NCBI RefSeq assembly: GCF_003933735.1
Contig: NZ_RSED01000003.1
Location: forward strand, 310,001 to 374,000
DNA length: 64,000 nt
DNA from: Aquabacterium soli
Lineage (GTDB): Bacteria > Pseudomonadota > Gammaproteobacteria > Burkholderiales > Burkholderiaceae_C
Direction of reading: 5' to 3'
The translations under genes and the position numbers were made by a program. Under the pieces are notes generated by a model. That model was not told the origin of the DNA. It saw only the letters and a program-made list of their open reading frames with translations, and made no database searches. How positions within the stretch are numbered: position 1 is the stretch's first letter; the number at the start of each line of letters is the position of its first letter. Below are positions 7,801-17,770 of this stretch, in pieces.

Positions 7801-10668
7801 TTATTTGGTGAGGACGAAGCCCTTGAGCTTGGCGAACGCCTGGTCCAGCAGGGCTTTCTGCTGCTCCTGGTGCAAGTGCGCGTAACCCACGGCCGGCGAG
7901 GCAGAGGCGGGACGCCCCGCGTAGCCCAGCTTCTGGCCATCGGCCATGTTCTCGTGGATGTAGTGCTGCACGAAGAACCAGGCGCCCTGGTTCTGGGGCT
8001 CGTCCTGGCACCACACCATCTCGCTCAGGTTCGGGTACTTCTTGATCTCGGCCGAGAACGCCTTGTGCGGGAACGGATAGAGCTGCTCCACACGGATGAT
8101 GGCCGTGTCGAAGGCCTTCTTCTCGGCGCGCTTCTTGACCAGGTCGTAGTAGACCTTGCCCGAGCAGCACACCAGGCGCTTCACCTTGGAGGCGTCGATG
8201 GTCTCGTCGACCTCGGAGATCACGGTGCGGAACTCACCGCGCGTGAACTCGCTCAGTGGCGAGGTGGCGTCCTTGTTGCGCAGCAGCGACTTGGGGGTCA
8301 TGATGACCAGCGGCTTGCGGAACATGCGCACCATCTGGCGACGCAGCACATGGAAGATCTGGCTGGCCGAGGTCGGCTGCACGATCTGCATGTTGTTGTC
8401 GGCGGCCAGCTGCATGAAGCGCTCCAGACGGGCCGAGCTGTGCTCGGGGCCCTGGCCTTCGTAGCCGTGCGGCAGCATCAGCGTCAGGCCGTTGGAGCGG
8501 CCCCACTTCACCTCGCCCGAAGCGATGAACTGGTCGATCACCACCTGGGCGCCGTTGACGAAGTCGCCGAACTGCGCTTCCCAGATCACCAGGGTGTTGG
8601 GGTCGGCGCTGGCATAGCCATATTCGAAGCCCAGCACCGCCTCTTCCGACAGGATGGAGTCGATGACGACGAACGGTGCCTGGTTGTCGGCCACGTGCTG
8701 CAGCGGGATGTAGGTACCGGTGTCCCACTTCTCGCGGTTCTGATCGTGCAGCACCGCATGGCGGTGGGTGAAGGTGCCGCGGCCGCAGTCTTCACCGGAC
8801 AGACGCACCGGGTAGCCCGAGGCCACCAGCGAGGCGAACGCCATGTGCTCGCCCATGCCCCAGTCGACATTGACGTCGCCGCGGCCCATGGCGGCGCGGT
8901 CATCGACGACCTTCTGCACCAGCGGGTGAGGCTTGAAATCCTGCGGGATGGTCGTGATGCGCTCGGCCAGACGGCGGAACTCGGCCAGCGGCAGCGCGGT
9001 GTCGGCGCTGTCGGTCCACTTCTTGCCCAGGTAGGGCGTCCAGTCGACGGCGTACTTGCTCTTGTAGTTGGTCAGCACCGGATCGACCGTGTGCTTGCCG
9101 GCTTCCATCGCGGCGCGGTAGTCCTTGACCATCTGGTCAGGCACTTCCGCTGCCAGCGTGCCGCCCGCCACCAGGCGGTCGGCGTACACCTTGCGGGTGC
9201 CGGGGTGGGCCGCGATCTTCTTGTACATCAGCGGCTGGGTCATGGACGGCGTGTCCTGCTCGTTGTGGCCCAGCTTGCGGAAGCAGACGATGTCGACGAC
9301 GACGTCCTTGTTGAACTCCTGGCGGTAGTCCAGCGCGAGTTGCGTGCACAGCACCACGGCTTCGGCGTCGTCGCCGTTGACGTGCAGCACCGGCGCTTCG
9401 ATCATCTTGACCACGTCCGTGCAGTACAGCGTCGAGCGGCTGTCGCGCGGATCGGAGGTGGTGAAGCCGATCTGGTTGTTGATGACGATGTGGACCGTAC
9501 CGCCCGTGTAGTAACCACGGGTCTGGGCCAGGGCCAGCGTCTCCATCACGACGCCCTGGCCGGCGAAGGCGGCATCGCCGTGCACCTGCACAGGCAGGAC
9601 CTGGTCGCCTTCCTTGTCGCCACGGCGATCCAGGCGGGCCTTGACCGAGCCTTCGATCACCGGGTTGACGATCTCGAGGTGCGAGGGGTTGAACGACAGC
9701 GACAGGTGGACGGGGCCGCCGTCGGTGGTCACGTCGCTCGAGAAGCCCTGGTGGTACTTCACGTCGCCGGAGGGCAGGTTCTCGGGCGCGGTGTGCTCGA
9801 ACTCCTGGAACAGGTCCTTCGGCTCCTTGCCCAGGGTGTTGACCAGCACGTTCAGGCGGCCACGGTGGGCCATGCCGATCACGATCTCCTGCACGCCCTT
9901 TTCGCCACCACGCTGGATGAGCTCATCCATCGAGGCGATGAAGCTTTCGCCGCCTTCGAGCGAGAAGCGCTTCTGGCCGACGTACTTGGTGTGCAGGAAG
10001 CGCTCGAGGCCTTCCGCGGCCGTGAGGCGCTCGAGGATGGCGGTCTTCTTCTCGACGCTGAACGTGGGCTTGGAGCGGATGCTCTCGAGCTTCTCCTGCC
10101 ACCATTTCTTTTCGTCGGGGTCGGTGATGTGCATGTACTCGGCGCCGATGCTGCCGCAGTACGTTTCACGCAGGGCCTGCACGATCTCGCGCAGGGTCAT
10201 CTGCTCGGCCTTCGTGAAGTACGTGTTCGTCGCACTGAACGTGATGTCCATGTCGGACTCGGTCAGGTCGTAGAACGTGGGCTCGAGCTGGGGAATCTTG
10301 GGGCGCTCCTGGCGCTTGAGCGGATCGAGATCCGCCCAGCGGGAGCCGAGGAAACGGTAAGCGGCGATGAGCGACTGAACGTGGACCTGCTTGCGCGCCA
10401 CGGCCAGATCAGCGCTGCTGGTCTTGACCATGAAGGCGTTGGCCTTGGCACGCTGGGCGAACGATTCAACCACGGGCGCATGGGCCACATCGCGGTGATC
10501 GGTGCCATCGGCGGCGGGGACGTTCTGAAGGGCGTCGAAGTAGGCGCGCCAGTTGTCTGGCACCGAACCGGGGTTGTCGAGGTAGGCCTCATACAACTCT
10601 TCGACGTAGGGGGCGTTGCCCCCGAACAGGTACGAGTTCGACCTGAACTGCTGCATCATTTCGCTCAC
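7801..10668 (-). CDS. odhA: 2-oxoglutarate dehydrogenase E1 component
   Basis: A 955-residue thiamine-diphosphate enzyme that decarboxylates 2-oxoglutarate and succinylates the lipoyl group of E2 in the TCA cycle. The N-terminal E2-binding peptide is visible (NSYLFGGNAPYVEELYEAYL). Also seen are the substrate-site GMAHRGRLNVLVN (about residue 245) and the ThDP/Mg region VQVHGDAAFAGQGVVMET with NNQIGFTT (about 350-395). Length matches proteobacterial SucA/OdhA. The start at 10668 has a purine-rich GGGAGTGAGGTGAG just upstream on the minus strand. It is first in the operon; a candidate -10 (GATACAG) lies near 10815. Confidence 0.95.
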   Translation of the reverse strand: MSEMMQQFRSNSYLFGGNAPYVEELYEAYLDNPGSVPDNWRAYFDALQNVPAADGTDHRDVAHAPVVESFAQRAKANAFMVKTSSADLAVARKQVHVQSLIAAYRFLGSRWADLDPLKRQERPKIPQLEPTFYDLTESDMDITFSATNTYFTKAEQMTLREIVQALRETYCGSIGAEYMHITDPDEKKWWQEKLESIRSKPTFSVEKKTAILERLTAAEGLERFLHTKYVGQKRFSLEGGESFIASMDELIQRGGEKGVQEIVIGMAHRGRLNVLVNTLGKEPKDLFQEFEHTAPENLPSGDVKYHQGFSSDVTTDGGPVHLSLSFNPSHLEIVNPVIEGSVKARLDRRGDKEGDQVLPVQVHGDAAFAGQGVVMETLALAQTRGYYTGGTVHIVINNQIGFTTSDPRDSRSTLYCTDVVKMIEAPVLHVNGDDAEAVVLCTQLALDYRQEFNKDVVVDIVCFRKLGHNEQDTPSMTQPLMYKKIAAHPGTRKVYADRLVAGGTLAAEVPDQMVKDYRAAMEAGKHTVDPVLTNYKSKYAVDWTPYLGKKWTDSADTALPLAEFRRLAERITTIPQDFKPHPLVQKVVDDRAAMGRGDVNVDWGMGEHMAFASLVASGYPVRLSGEDCGRGTFTHRHAVLHDQNREKWDTGTYIPLQHVADNQAPFVVIDSILSEEAVLGFEYGYASADPNTLVIWEAQFGDFVNGAQVVIDQFIASGEVKWGRSNGLTLMLPHGYEGQGPEHSSARLERFMQLAADNNMQIVQPTSASQIFHVLRRQMVRMFRKPLVIMTPKSLLRNKDATSPLSEFTRGEFRTVISEVDETIDASKVKRLVCCSGKVYYDLVKKRAEKKAFDTAIIRVEQLYPFPHKAFSAEIKKYPNLSEMVWCQDEPQNQGAWFFVQHYIHENMADGQKLGYAGRPASASPAVGYAHLHQEQQKALLDQAFAKLKGFVLTK

Positions 10669-10908
10669 CTCACTCCCGGGTACCCCAGGGCATTGGCTGG
10701 TTGAGAAACCTTCCGCGACACGGCTTGACCGGTTGGCGGATTGCGACCCGCCTTGCTGACTTCTGAAGAATCTCCAGCAAGGGCGACGGGAAGGGTCGTG
10801 AAAACCGCAGCCACTGTATCACCGATCCGTACAGCCTGCCATGCGGCACGTGTTGAATTCATGAAAGACCAGCGACATTGAAAGGGACATGTTCACCCTG
10901 CGGTCATG
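10669..10908 (-). promoter_or_regulatory. Upstream region of the odhA operon
   Basis: About 240 bp between the sodB terminator and odhA hold no credible ORF. On the minus strand a weak -10-like TGATACAG occurs near 10815 and a strong purine-rich ribosome-binding stretch just before the odhA ATG. This is the only region from which the odhABpspC-lpdA operon can start; the exact promoter is uncertain. Confidence 0.4.
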
Positions 10909-10933
10909 AAAAAAGCCGGGCAGTGCCCGGCTT
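10909..10933 (-). terminator. Rho-independent terminator after sodB
   Basis: On the minus strand AAGCCGGGC and GCCCGGCTT form a perfect 9-bp stem with a 3-nt loop, followed by a T run (TTTTC). It is 38 bp past the sodB stop. Confidence 0.85.
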
Positions 10934-10970
10934 CCATCTGCAAAGCCCTGAGGCTTTCAGCGGGCCGGGC

Positions 10971-11555
10971 TCAGCCGAAGTTCTTCGCGGCGAAGTCCCA
11001 GTTGGCCAGGCTGTTCAGGAAGGTCTCCACGAACTTGGGGCGGGCGTTGCGGTAGTCGATGTAGTAAGCGTGTTCCCACACATCGATGGTCAGCAGCGCG
11101 GTGTCGGCGGTGGTCAGCGGGGTGCCGGCGGCGCCCGTGTTGACGATGTCGACCGAGCCATCGGGCTTCTTGACCAGCCAGGTCCAGCCCGAACCGAAGT
11201 TGCCCACGGCCGACTTGGTGAAGGCCTCCTTGAAGGCATCGAAGCTGCCCCACTTGGCGTTGATGGCATCAGCCAGCTTGCCGGTTGGCGCGCCGCCGCC
11301 ATTGGGCGTCAGCGAGTTCCAGAAGAAGGTGTGGTTCCAGACCTGGGCGGCGTTGTTGTAGATGCCGCCGCTGGACTTCTTGATGATCTCTTCCAGGGGC
11401 AGGTTCTCGAACTCGGTGCCCGGGATCAGGTTGTTGAGGTTCGTGACGTAGGCTTGGTGGTGCTTGCCGTAGTGGTACTCGAAGGTCTCCTTCGAGATGT
11501 GGGGGGCCAGCGCATCCTGCGCGAACGGCAGGGGGGGAAGCGTGTGTTGTGCCAT
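10971..11555 (-). CDS. sodB: Superoxide dismutase, iron type
   Basis: A 194-residue cytosolic superoxide dismutase of the Fe/Mn family. The metal ligands are visible: HYGKHHQAY (His about 27), WNHTFFW (His about 74), and [11 protein letters not shown] (Asp about 158 and His about 162). Residues around the second ligand ([14 protein letters not shown]) favour the Fe form. It stands alone between the odh operon and xseA. A TACAAT box on the minus strand near 11600 is a possible -10 element. Confidence 0.93.
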   Translation of the reverse strand: MAQHTLPPLPFAQDALAPHISKETFEYHYGKHHQAYVTNLNNLIPGTEFENLPLEEIIKKSSGGIYNNAAQVWNHTFFWNSLTPNGGGAPTGKLADAINAKWGSFDAFKEAFTKSAVGNFGSGWTWLVKKPDGSVDIVNTGAAGTPLTTADTALLTIDVWEHAYYIDYRNARPKFVETFLNSLANWDFAAKNFG

Positions 11556-11660
11556 GGTGCTTGTTCCGATGGTTGGGGAAGAAAACGGATCGGCCCGATT
11601 GTAGGCACGAGCCCTTCGAACATGAGCGCATGAGCTAATTCCTCACACGCGGGTCCGGGC

Positions 11661-13031
11661 TTAGGCGGCGCCTTCATCCGAGCGATTCACCGCCTCGCGC
11701 GCCACCTCGCGCACCTCCACCGCCAGACGCCCATCGGCCATCTGCACGCTCAGCGATTGGCCCGCAGCCACCTGCATCGTGCTGGTCACGGGCTCGCCAT
11801 CAGCGGTGCCGAGCCAGGCATAACCGCGCTCGAGCACGCGCTGCGGATCGAGGGCCGCCAGGCGCATGCCGAGGTGCTCCTGGTGCTGACGCATCCACGC
11901 CACACGTTGCACCATGGCCCGGTCGAGCCGCGCGGGCCACGGCGCCACCTGGTGTCGCGCCGATGCGACGCGCTCGCGCAGGCTGCCATCCAGGCGGGCC
12001 TGCAGCGATGCCAGGCGCTGCTGGTAGCGCCCTACCAGTTGCGCAGGCCGCGCGAGGCGCAAGGCCAGATGGTCGATCCCCTGGGCCTGTTGCTCGAGCC
12101 GCTGTCGAACGCGCCAGCGCATGCGGCCGGCCAGCGCCCCCAGCTCGTAGAGCGACTGGGCCTGTGGACACGAGACCAGTTCGGCCGCGGCGGTGGGCGT
12201 GGGCGCCCGCAGGTCGGCGGCCAGATCGGCCAGGGTGATGTCGGTCTCATGGCCGACGCCGCAGATCACGGGCACCGGGCTCGCGGCCACCGCGCGCACC
12301 ACGCGCTCGTCATTGAAGGACCACAGGTCTTCGAGCGAGCCGCCGCCGCGGCACAGCACGATCGTGTCGATGCCCTGCCCCTGCGGGCCGCGGGCACGGC
12401 CCTCGCGGTCGAGCCAGGCCACGCGGGCCAGTGCATCGACGATCTGCGCGGGCGCCTCGGCACCCTGCACGGCACAAGGCACGACGATGGCCTCGATGTG
12501 CGGCACACGACGGCGCAACGCCGTGACCACATCCCGCAAGGCAGCAGCAGCCAATGAAGTCACCACCGCGATGCGGCGCGGGCACGCCGGGATGGGCCGC
12601 TTGCGGCTGTCGTCGAACAGGCCTTCGGCCTCGAGCCGGGCCTTGAGCCGCAGGAACTGTTCGTACAGGGCGCCGGCGCCCGCACGCTGCAGCCCTTCGA
12701 CCACCATCTGCAGCTCGCCCCGCGCCTCGTACACCGACAGGCGCCCGCGGGCTTCGACCAGTTGCCCTTCGGACGGCGAGAAATCGACCTGCGACAAGGC
12801 CCTTCGGAACATGGCGCAACGCAAGCCAGCCTGCCCCCACTCGTCCTTCAGCGTGAAGTAGCCATGGCCGCTGGCGGCACGCGTGAACCCGCTGATCTCG
12901 CCCTTGACGACCACCGTGCCGTAGCGTGCGGCCAGCGTGTCGCTGACCGCCTGCACCAGCGCGGCCACACCCCAGACACGGGCGGCAGGGGCGGGCTTCA
13001 GCAGGCCCCAGTCATCGGCCTCGCCACTCAT
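11661..13031 (-). CDS. xseA: Exodeoxyribonuclease VII large subunit
   Basis: The catalytic large subunit of exonuclease VII (with XseB), which degrades single-stranded DNA from both ends. An N-terminal OB-fold (VWGVAALVQAVSDTLAARYG to about residue 110) is followed by the XseA nuclease region with RRIAVVTSLAAAALRDV and CRGGGSLEDLWSFND, both family hallmarks, and a coiled-coil-rich C-terminus. The start at 13031 (MSGEADD) gives 456 residues, near the family norm. The frame is open 35 codons further upstream, but that stretch has no family similarity. xseB is not in the window. Confidence 0.92.
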   Translation of the reverse strand: MSGEADDWGLLKPAPAARVWGVAALVQAVSDTLAARYGTVVVKGEISGFTRAASGHGYFTLKDEWGQAGLRCAMFRRALSQVDFSPSEGQLVEARGRLSVYEARGELQMVVEGLQRAGAGALYEQFLRLKARLEAEGLFDDSRKRPIPACPRRIAVVTSLAAAALRDVVTALRRRVPHIEAIVVPCAVQGAEAPAQIVDALARVAWLDREGRARGPQGQGIDTIVLCRGGGSLEDLWSFNDERVVRAVAASPVPVICGVGHETDITLADLAADLRAPTPTAAAELVSCPQAQSLYELGALAGRMRWRVRQRLEQQAQGIDHLALRLARPAQLVGRYQQRLASLQARLDGSLRERVASARHQVAPWPARLDRAMVQRVAWMRQHQEHLGMRLAALDPQRVLERGYAWLGTADGEPVTSTMQVAAGQSLSVQMADGRLAVEVREVAREAVNRSDEGAA

Positions 13032-13453
13032 GGCCGCCCCCGCAAAGAGCCCGCATTCCGGGCCAACCGGGCTGCAGGCCGCGCCAATGCTGGGCTGTGG
13101 TGTCCACAGCAGCCTGGAATGCAGGCTGGCGGGCACTCCGCCCTGTCACAGAGCCTTAACAATGTCATAAGTGATTGATTTTGTTGAGAAAATCGCCGCC
13201 TATTTTTTAAGCAATTTAAAGAAAGGCTTGATTTTCCCAGGGCGCCAGCGCACTCGCCCCCGGTTTCCCACAAAGTTATCCACAGGAACGGTGGATGACT
13301 TGTGCAGTGCACACAGCGCCTACCACGGGAAAGCTCGGGGGCCGCAACCTGCACACCGTGGCGGGAAAGCCTCGTGGTTTCGACGCGATAATGCGCCTTT
13401 TCACGCCATGGCGGACCGGCTTGCCGGCCCGCCTCGACCCCGGGAGAGCGCGT
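13032..13453. other. Divergent xseA/exbB intergenic region with AT-rich tract
   Basis: No gene was found in these 420 bp. A conspicuous AT-rich tract spans about 13150-13240, unusual in this GC-rich DNA. A 7-bp palindrome GCTGTGG-TGT-CCACAGC lies at 13094-13110, and an exact DnaA-box consensus at 13276-13284. A TGATAATG-like run near 13385-13393 may be the exbB -10 element. It probably holds promoters for both flanking genes. Confidence 0.5.
13276..13284 (+). promoter_or_regulatory. Consensus DnaA box
   Basis: TTATCCACA matches the high-affinity DnaA-box consensus exactly and lies about 35 bp from an AT-rich tract. Only one perfect box was seen, so an origin is not claimed; DnaA-dependent regulation of a neighbour is possible. 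Confidence 0.45.
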
Positions 13454-14089
13454 TTGCTGTCGATCTTACAGGCCGCTGGCTGGCCGATCATTCCTCTGCT
13501 GTTGTGCTCCGTCGTGGCCCTGGCCCTGATCATCGAGCGCTTCCTGAGCCTGCGCACGGCCCGCGTCGCGCCGCCCCGCCTGGTCGATGAAGTCATCTCG
13601 GTGACCCGCGCCGCCCTGCCCTCGCAGGACACCATCACCAAGCTGTCCGACAACTCCGCGCTGGGCATGGTGCTGGCGCACGGCCTGCAGGCCGCCACCG
13701 ATCCACGGCCCAGCGAAGAGCATGTGCGCGGCGCCCTGGAGGCTGCCGGTCGCCAGGCCATGTACCAGCTCGAGCGCAACCTCAACGCGCTGGGCACCAT
13801 CGCCGCGGCCGCGCCGCTGCTGGGCCTGCTGGGCACCGTCATCGGCATGATCGAGATCTTCGGCGCCAGCGGTGCAGGCCCCTCCGGCAGTGGCGGCAAC
13901 CCGCAAGAGCTCGCGCATGGCATTTCGATCGCCCTGTACAACACCGCCTTCGGCCTGATCGTGGCCATCCCGTCGCTGATCGCCTACCGGCACTTCCGCG
14001 GCCGCGTCGATGGCTTCGCCCTGCAGATGGAACTGGCCGCCGAACGGCTGGTGCCCCACTTGCTGCGCGTGTCCGGCCCGCGCCGTTGA
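13454..14089 (+). CDS. exbB: MotA/TolQ/ExbB proton channel family protein
   Basis: Inner-membrane proton-channel subunit that, with ExbD, energises TonB- or Tol-type transport. I chose the TTG at 13454 (211 residues), which places the first membrane helix (GWPIIPLLLCSVVALALIIE) at the N-terminus as in the family and has GGGAG 7 bp upstream. An ATG at 13391 and one at 13295 are also in frame. Two more helices follow, in GTIAAAAPLLGLLGTVIGMI (about 115-135) and YNTAFGLIVAIPSLIAY (about 160-176). It forms an operon with the exbD gene 48 bp downstream. Assignment to Exb rather than Tol rests on the two-gene context. Confidence 0.85.
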   Translation: MLSILQAAGWPIIPLLLCSVVALALIIERFLSLRTARVAPPRLVDEVISVTRAALPSQDTITKLSDNSALGMVLAHGLQAATDPRPSEEHVRGALEAAGRQAMYQLERNLNALGTIAAAAPLLGLLGTVIGMIEIFGASGAGPSGSGGNPQELAHGISIALYNTAFGLIVAIPSLIAYRHFRGRVDGFALQMELAAERLVPHLLRVSGPRR

Positions 14090-14137
14090 GCCTCGCCCGC
14101 ACCCCACGCCACGTCGACTGACGCCAAGGACGCCGCG

Positions 14138-14590
14138 ATGCCGATGAACTTCCGCCACCGCCGCAGCGAAGAGCCGGAGATCAACCTGATCCCCTTCATC
14201 GACGTGCTGCTGGTCGTGCTGATCTTCCTGATGCTCACCACCACGTACTCGCGGCTGACCGAGCTGAAGATCAACCTGCCCACGGCCAATGCCCAGGCCG
14301 CCAAGAACCGCCCCAAGGAGCTCAACATCATCGTCAGCGCCGACGGGCGCTACCTGGTGAACGCGCAGCAGGTGGAGGGCCGCAGCGTCGAATTGCTGGC
14401 CGCGGCCCTGTCGCGCCAGGCTGGCACCGCCAAGGACACCATCGTCATCATCAATGCCGACGCCGCCGCCACCCACCAGAGCGTGATCAACGTGATGGAC
14501 GCGGCCCGCCGCGTGGGCCTGCACCAGCTCACCTTCGCCACGCAGGGGCAGCACACCGGCGACACCGCCGCCGCTGCCAGCGAGCCTTGA
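14138..14590 (+). CDS. exbD: ExbD/TolR family biopolymer transport protein
   Basis: A 150-residue single-span protein: a short cytoplasmic N-terminus with EEPEINLIPFIDVLLVVLIF, which carries the conserved membrane Asp of ExbD/TolR, then a periplasmic domain. It partners ExbB in coupling proton flow to outer-membrane transport. No tonB gene follows; lpxK does, as in many Burkholderiales. The start may be the ATG at 14138 or the one at 14144. Confidence 0.88.
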   Translation: MPMNFRHRRSEEPEINLIPFIDVLLVVLIFLMLTTTYSRLTELKINLPTANAQAAKNRPKELNIIVSADGRYLVNAQQVEGRSVELLAAALSRQAGTAKDTIVIINADAAATHQSVINVMDAARRVGLHQLTFATQGQHTGDTAAAASEP

Positions 14591-14621
14591 GGCCACGCGC
14601 CTTCAAGGCCTGAGCCACGAC

Positions 14622-15740
14622 ATGTCCGCTTCTGCCTGGCTCACCCGCCAATGGCTGCGCCGGGGGCCAGTGGCCCGCCTGCTGTGGCCCTTGCATGCCC
14701 TGACGAAAGGGCTGCTGACCCTGCGCCGCATCGCCTACCAGCGGGGCTGGAAGGTCACCCGCACGCTGCCCGTGCCCGTGATCGTCGTCGGCAACCGAGT
14801 GGTGGGCGGCGCTGGCAAGACCCCCACCGTGCTGGCGCTGGTGCGCCACCTGCGGGCGCAAGGCTGGCAACCCGGCGTGCTGTCGCGGGGTTATGGCCGG
14901 CACGGCGGCAGCCCGCAACCCATCGTGCTCGACGCCAACACCGAAGAGGGGCTCGATGCCCGCCAGGTGGGCGACGAATGCTGGCTGATCTGGCGCCACA
15001 CGGCCGCACCCATGGGCATCGCCTCACGCCGCTACGACGCCGGCCAGGTCCTCCTCAAGGCCCACCCGGAGATCGACATCCTGGTGTGCGATGACGGCCT
15101 GCAGCACTGGGCATTGGGGCGGCAGGTGGAAATCGTGGTCTTCGACGAGCGTGGCCAGGGCAACGGCTGGCTGCTGCCGGCCGGCCTGCTGCGCGAGCCG
15201 ATCGATTCGGCGCCCGGCCCGGGTTGCGAGCAGCCCCCCCTGGTGCTGTACAACGCCGCCAAACCGAGCACCCGCCAGAGCGGCCACATGGCGCTCAGGG
15301 CCCTCGCCCCGCTCCAGACCTGGGAAGACTGGTGGAGCGGCAGCCCGCCGCCATCGCAGGGCCCCCGCGTGCCCGAGGTGCTGCGCCAGACAACGCCGGC
15401 GCAGTTGTGGGCCGTGGCCGGCATCGCGCAGCCTCAGCGCTTCTTCAAGCCCCTCAAGCACCTGGGCCTGCATTTCACGCCCTGTCCACAGCCCGACCAT
15501 GACCGGCTGGACCCGCTGCCCTGGCCCGACACCGTGCGGCATGTGGTGCTGACGGAGAAGGATGCGGTCAAGCTCAGCCCTGAACGGCTCAAACAGCAAC
15601 GGCCCCAGACCCAGGTGTGGGTGGCCGCCCTGGACTTCCAGCCTGACAAGGCCTTCTGGCAGGCACTTGACCAGCGCCTGGATCACCTGCACGCCCAGGC
15701 CGGCGGGGCCAGCGTCCTGCAGGGTGCCGCCCCCATGTGA
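14622..15740 (+). CDS. lpxK: Tetraacyldisaccharide 4'-kinase
   Basis: A 372-residue membrane-associated kinase that phosphorylates the 4' position of the lipid A disaccharide. A P-loop with VVGNRVVGGAGKTPTVLAL lies at about residues 54-72, preceded by an amphipathic N-terminus. SRGYGRHGG (about 88-96) and DDGLQHWALGR (about 156-166) are LpxK signatures. It lies 31 bp after exbD and 72 bp before the trm112-like gene, in a group feeding LPS synthesis with kdsB. Confidence 0.95.
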   Translation: MSASAWLTRQWLRRGPVARLLWPLHALTKGLLTLRRIAYQRGWKVTRTLPVPVIVVGNRVVGGAGKTPTVLALVRHLRAQGWQPGVLSRGYGRHGGSPQPIVLDANTEEGLDARQVGDECWLIWRHTAAPMGIASRRYDAGQVLLKAHPEIDILVCDDGLQHWALGRQVEIVVFDERGQGNGWLLPAGLLREPIDSAPGPGCEQPPLVLYNAAKPSTRQSGHMALRALAPLQTWEDWWSGSPPPSQGPRVPEVLRQTTPAQLWAVAGIAQPQRFFKPLKHLGLHFTPCPQPDHDRLDPLPWPDTVRHVVLTEKDAVKLSPERLKQQRPQTQVWVAALDFQPDKAFWQALDQRLDHLHAQAGGASVLQGAAPM

Positions 15741-15812
15741 AACCCGCTGGCGCACGCTGAGAAATGCGTGCCGCCGCGTCCTTCCCCCCTTCCTCCCTGT
15801 TACGCTCACGCC

Positions 15813-16034
15813 ATGGACACCCGACTCATCGAACTGCTGGTCTGCCCCGTGTGCAAAGGCCCCCTGCAACGTGGCGATCAAGGCCAATCGCTGGTCTGCC
15901 CCGCTGATCGCCTGGCCTTCCCCATCCGCGACGGCATCCCCGTGATGCTGGAAAACGAGGCGCTCTCGCTGGACACGGCAGACAACACCCCCGCTGTTGC
16001 CCTGCCGCCCGCGCCATCCGGCCAGACCGACTGA
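15813..16034 (+). CDS. Trm112 family (YcaR-like) small protein
   Basis: A 73-residue Trm112-like protein. [18 protein letters not shown] has the CxxC pair, and [18 protein letters not shown] is the conserved core. In Proteobacteria this family regularly lies between lpxK and kdsB, as here. A second CxxC is missing (only one Cys in the SLVCPADRL part), which is usual for this subgroup. A -10-like TTACGCT lies 7 bp before the ATG and there is no Shine-Dalgarno, so a leaderless start is possible. Function is not established. Confidence 0.88.
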   Translation: MDTRLIELLVCPVCKGPLQRGDQGQSLVCPADRLAFPIRDGIPVMLENEALSLDTADNTPAVALPPAPSGQTD

Positions 16035-16064
16035 TCCCACGCCTCTCACGCGCTGCCCGCCGCC

Positions 16065-16817
16065 ATGTCCTTCACCGTGCTGATCCCCGCGCGGCTGGCC
16101 TCCAGCCGCCTGCCCAACAAGCCCCTGGCCGACATCGCCGGCCAACCCATGGTCGTGCGCGTGGCGCGCCGCGCCGCGCAGAGCCAGGCCACCCAGGTGG
16201 TGGTCGCGGCCGATGACCCGTCAATCGTCCATGCCTGCGAACAGCACGGCGTGCGCGCCGTGCTGACCCGCCAGGACCACGCCACGGGCTCAGACCGGCT
16301 GGCCGAAGCCTGCGCCCTGCTGCAGTTGCACGACGACGACATCGTGGTCAACGTGCAGGGTGACGAGCCCCTCATCGACCCGACCCTGGTGGACGCCTGC
16401 GCCGCGCTGCTGGCCTCGCAGACCGACTGCGTGATGAGCACGGCCGCGCACCCCATCGACCAGGCTGGCGACTTCGCCAGCCCCAACGTGGTCAAGGTCG
16501 TGCTCGACGCACAGCAACGGGCGCTGTATTTCTCGCGCGCGCCCATCCCGTGGTGGCGCGACGCCCCCGTGCCGGCCATGCCCGCCACGGGCGCCGGACA
16601 GCCTTTGCGCCACATCGGCCTGTATGGCTACAGGGCGGGCTTCCTGCGCCAGTTCCCGCAACTGAGCGCCAGCCCGCTCGAGGCCGTCGAATCCCTGGAA
16701 CAACTGCGCGTGCTGTGGCATGGCCACCGCATCGCGGTGCACGTCACGCCCCACGCGCCCGGCACCGGCGTGGACACGCCCGAAGACCTGGCCCGCGTCC
16801 GCCAACTGTTCACCTGA
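16065..16817 (+). CDS. kdsB: 3-deoxy-manno-octulosonate cytidylyltransferase
   Basis: A 250-residue enzyme that activates Kdo with CTP to CMP-Kdo for LPS core synthesis. The N-terminal nucleotide-binding signature [15 protein letters not shown] (about residues 6-20), the metal-site region [11 protein letters not shown] (about 97-107) and [12 protein letters not shown] (about 183-194) are all intact. It starts 30 bp after the trm112-like gene and is followed by adk. Confidence 0.95.
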   Translation: MSFTVLIPARLASSRLPNKPLADIAGQPMVVRVARRAAQSQATQVVVAADDPSIVHACEQHGVRAVLTRQDHATGSDRLAEACALLQLHDDDIVVNVQGDEPLIDPTLVDACAALLASQTDCVMSTAAHPIDQAGDFASPNVVKVVLDAQQRALYFSRAPIPWWRDAPVPAMPATGAGQPLRHIGLYGYRAGFLRQFPQLSASPLEAVESLEQLRVLWHGHRIAVHVTPHAPGTGVDTPEDLARVRQLFT

Positions 16818-16831
16818 CACCCGTCGAATAA

Positions 16832-17680
<849 letters not shown>

Positions 17681-17723
17681 ACCGCGCCACCCCAGCGGCC
17701 ACCCACACGGGTCGCCGCGCCAG

Positions 17724-17757
17724 CAGCCCCGGCCTGCCCCCCGGGGCTGTTTTGTTT
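17724..17757 (+). terminator. Rho-independent terminator after adk
   Basis: CAGCCCCGG and CCGGGGCTG form a perfect 9-bp stem with an 8-nt loop, followed by TTTTGTTT. It separates adk from dnaG and ends 13 bp before the dnaG start. Confidence 0.9.
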
Positions 17758-17770
17758 GTATGCTGCACCC

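Noticed and set aside
7744..10704. 986-codon open frame antisense to odhA
   Set aside because: It mirrors the odhA codons in a high-GC gene and its translation is rich in His, Val, Gly, Asp and Arg repeats without family motifs; odhA itself is certain.
13094..13110. GCTGTGG-TGT-CCACAGC palindrome as a terminator
   Set aside because: No T run on either side and it lies upstream of xseA, so it is at most a protein-binding site.
13150..13284. Chromosomal replication origin
   Set aside because: Only one perfect DnaA box and none of the usual neighbours (dnaA, dnaN, gidA, parAB); kept only as a regulatory-site finding.
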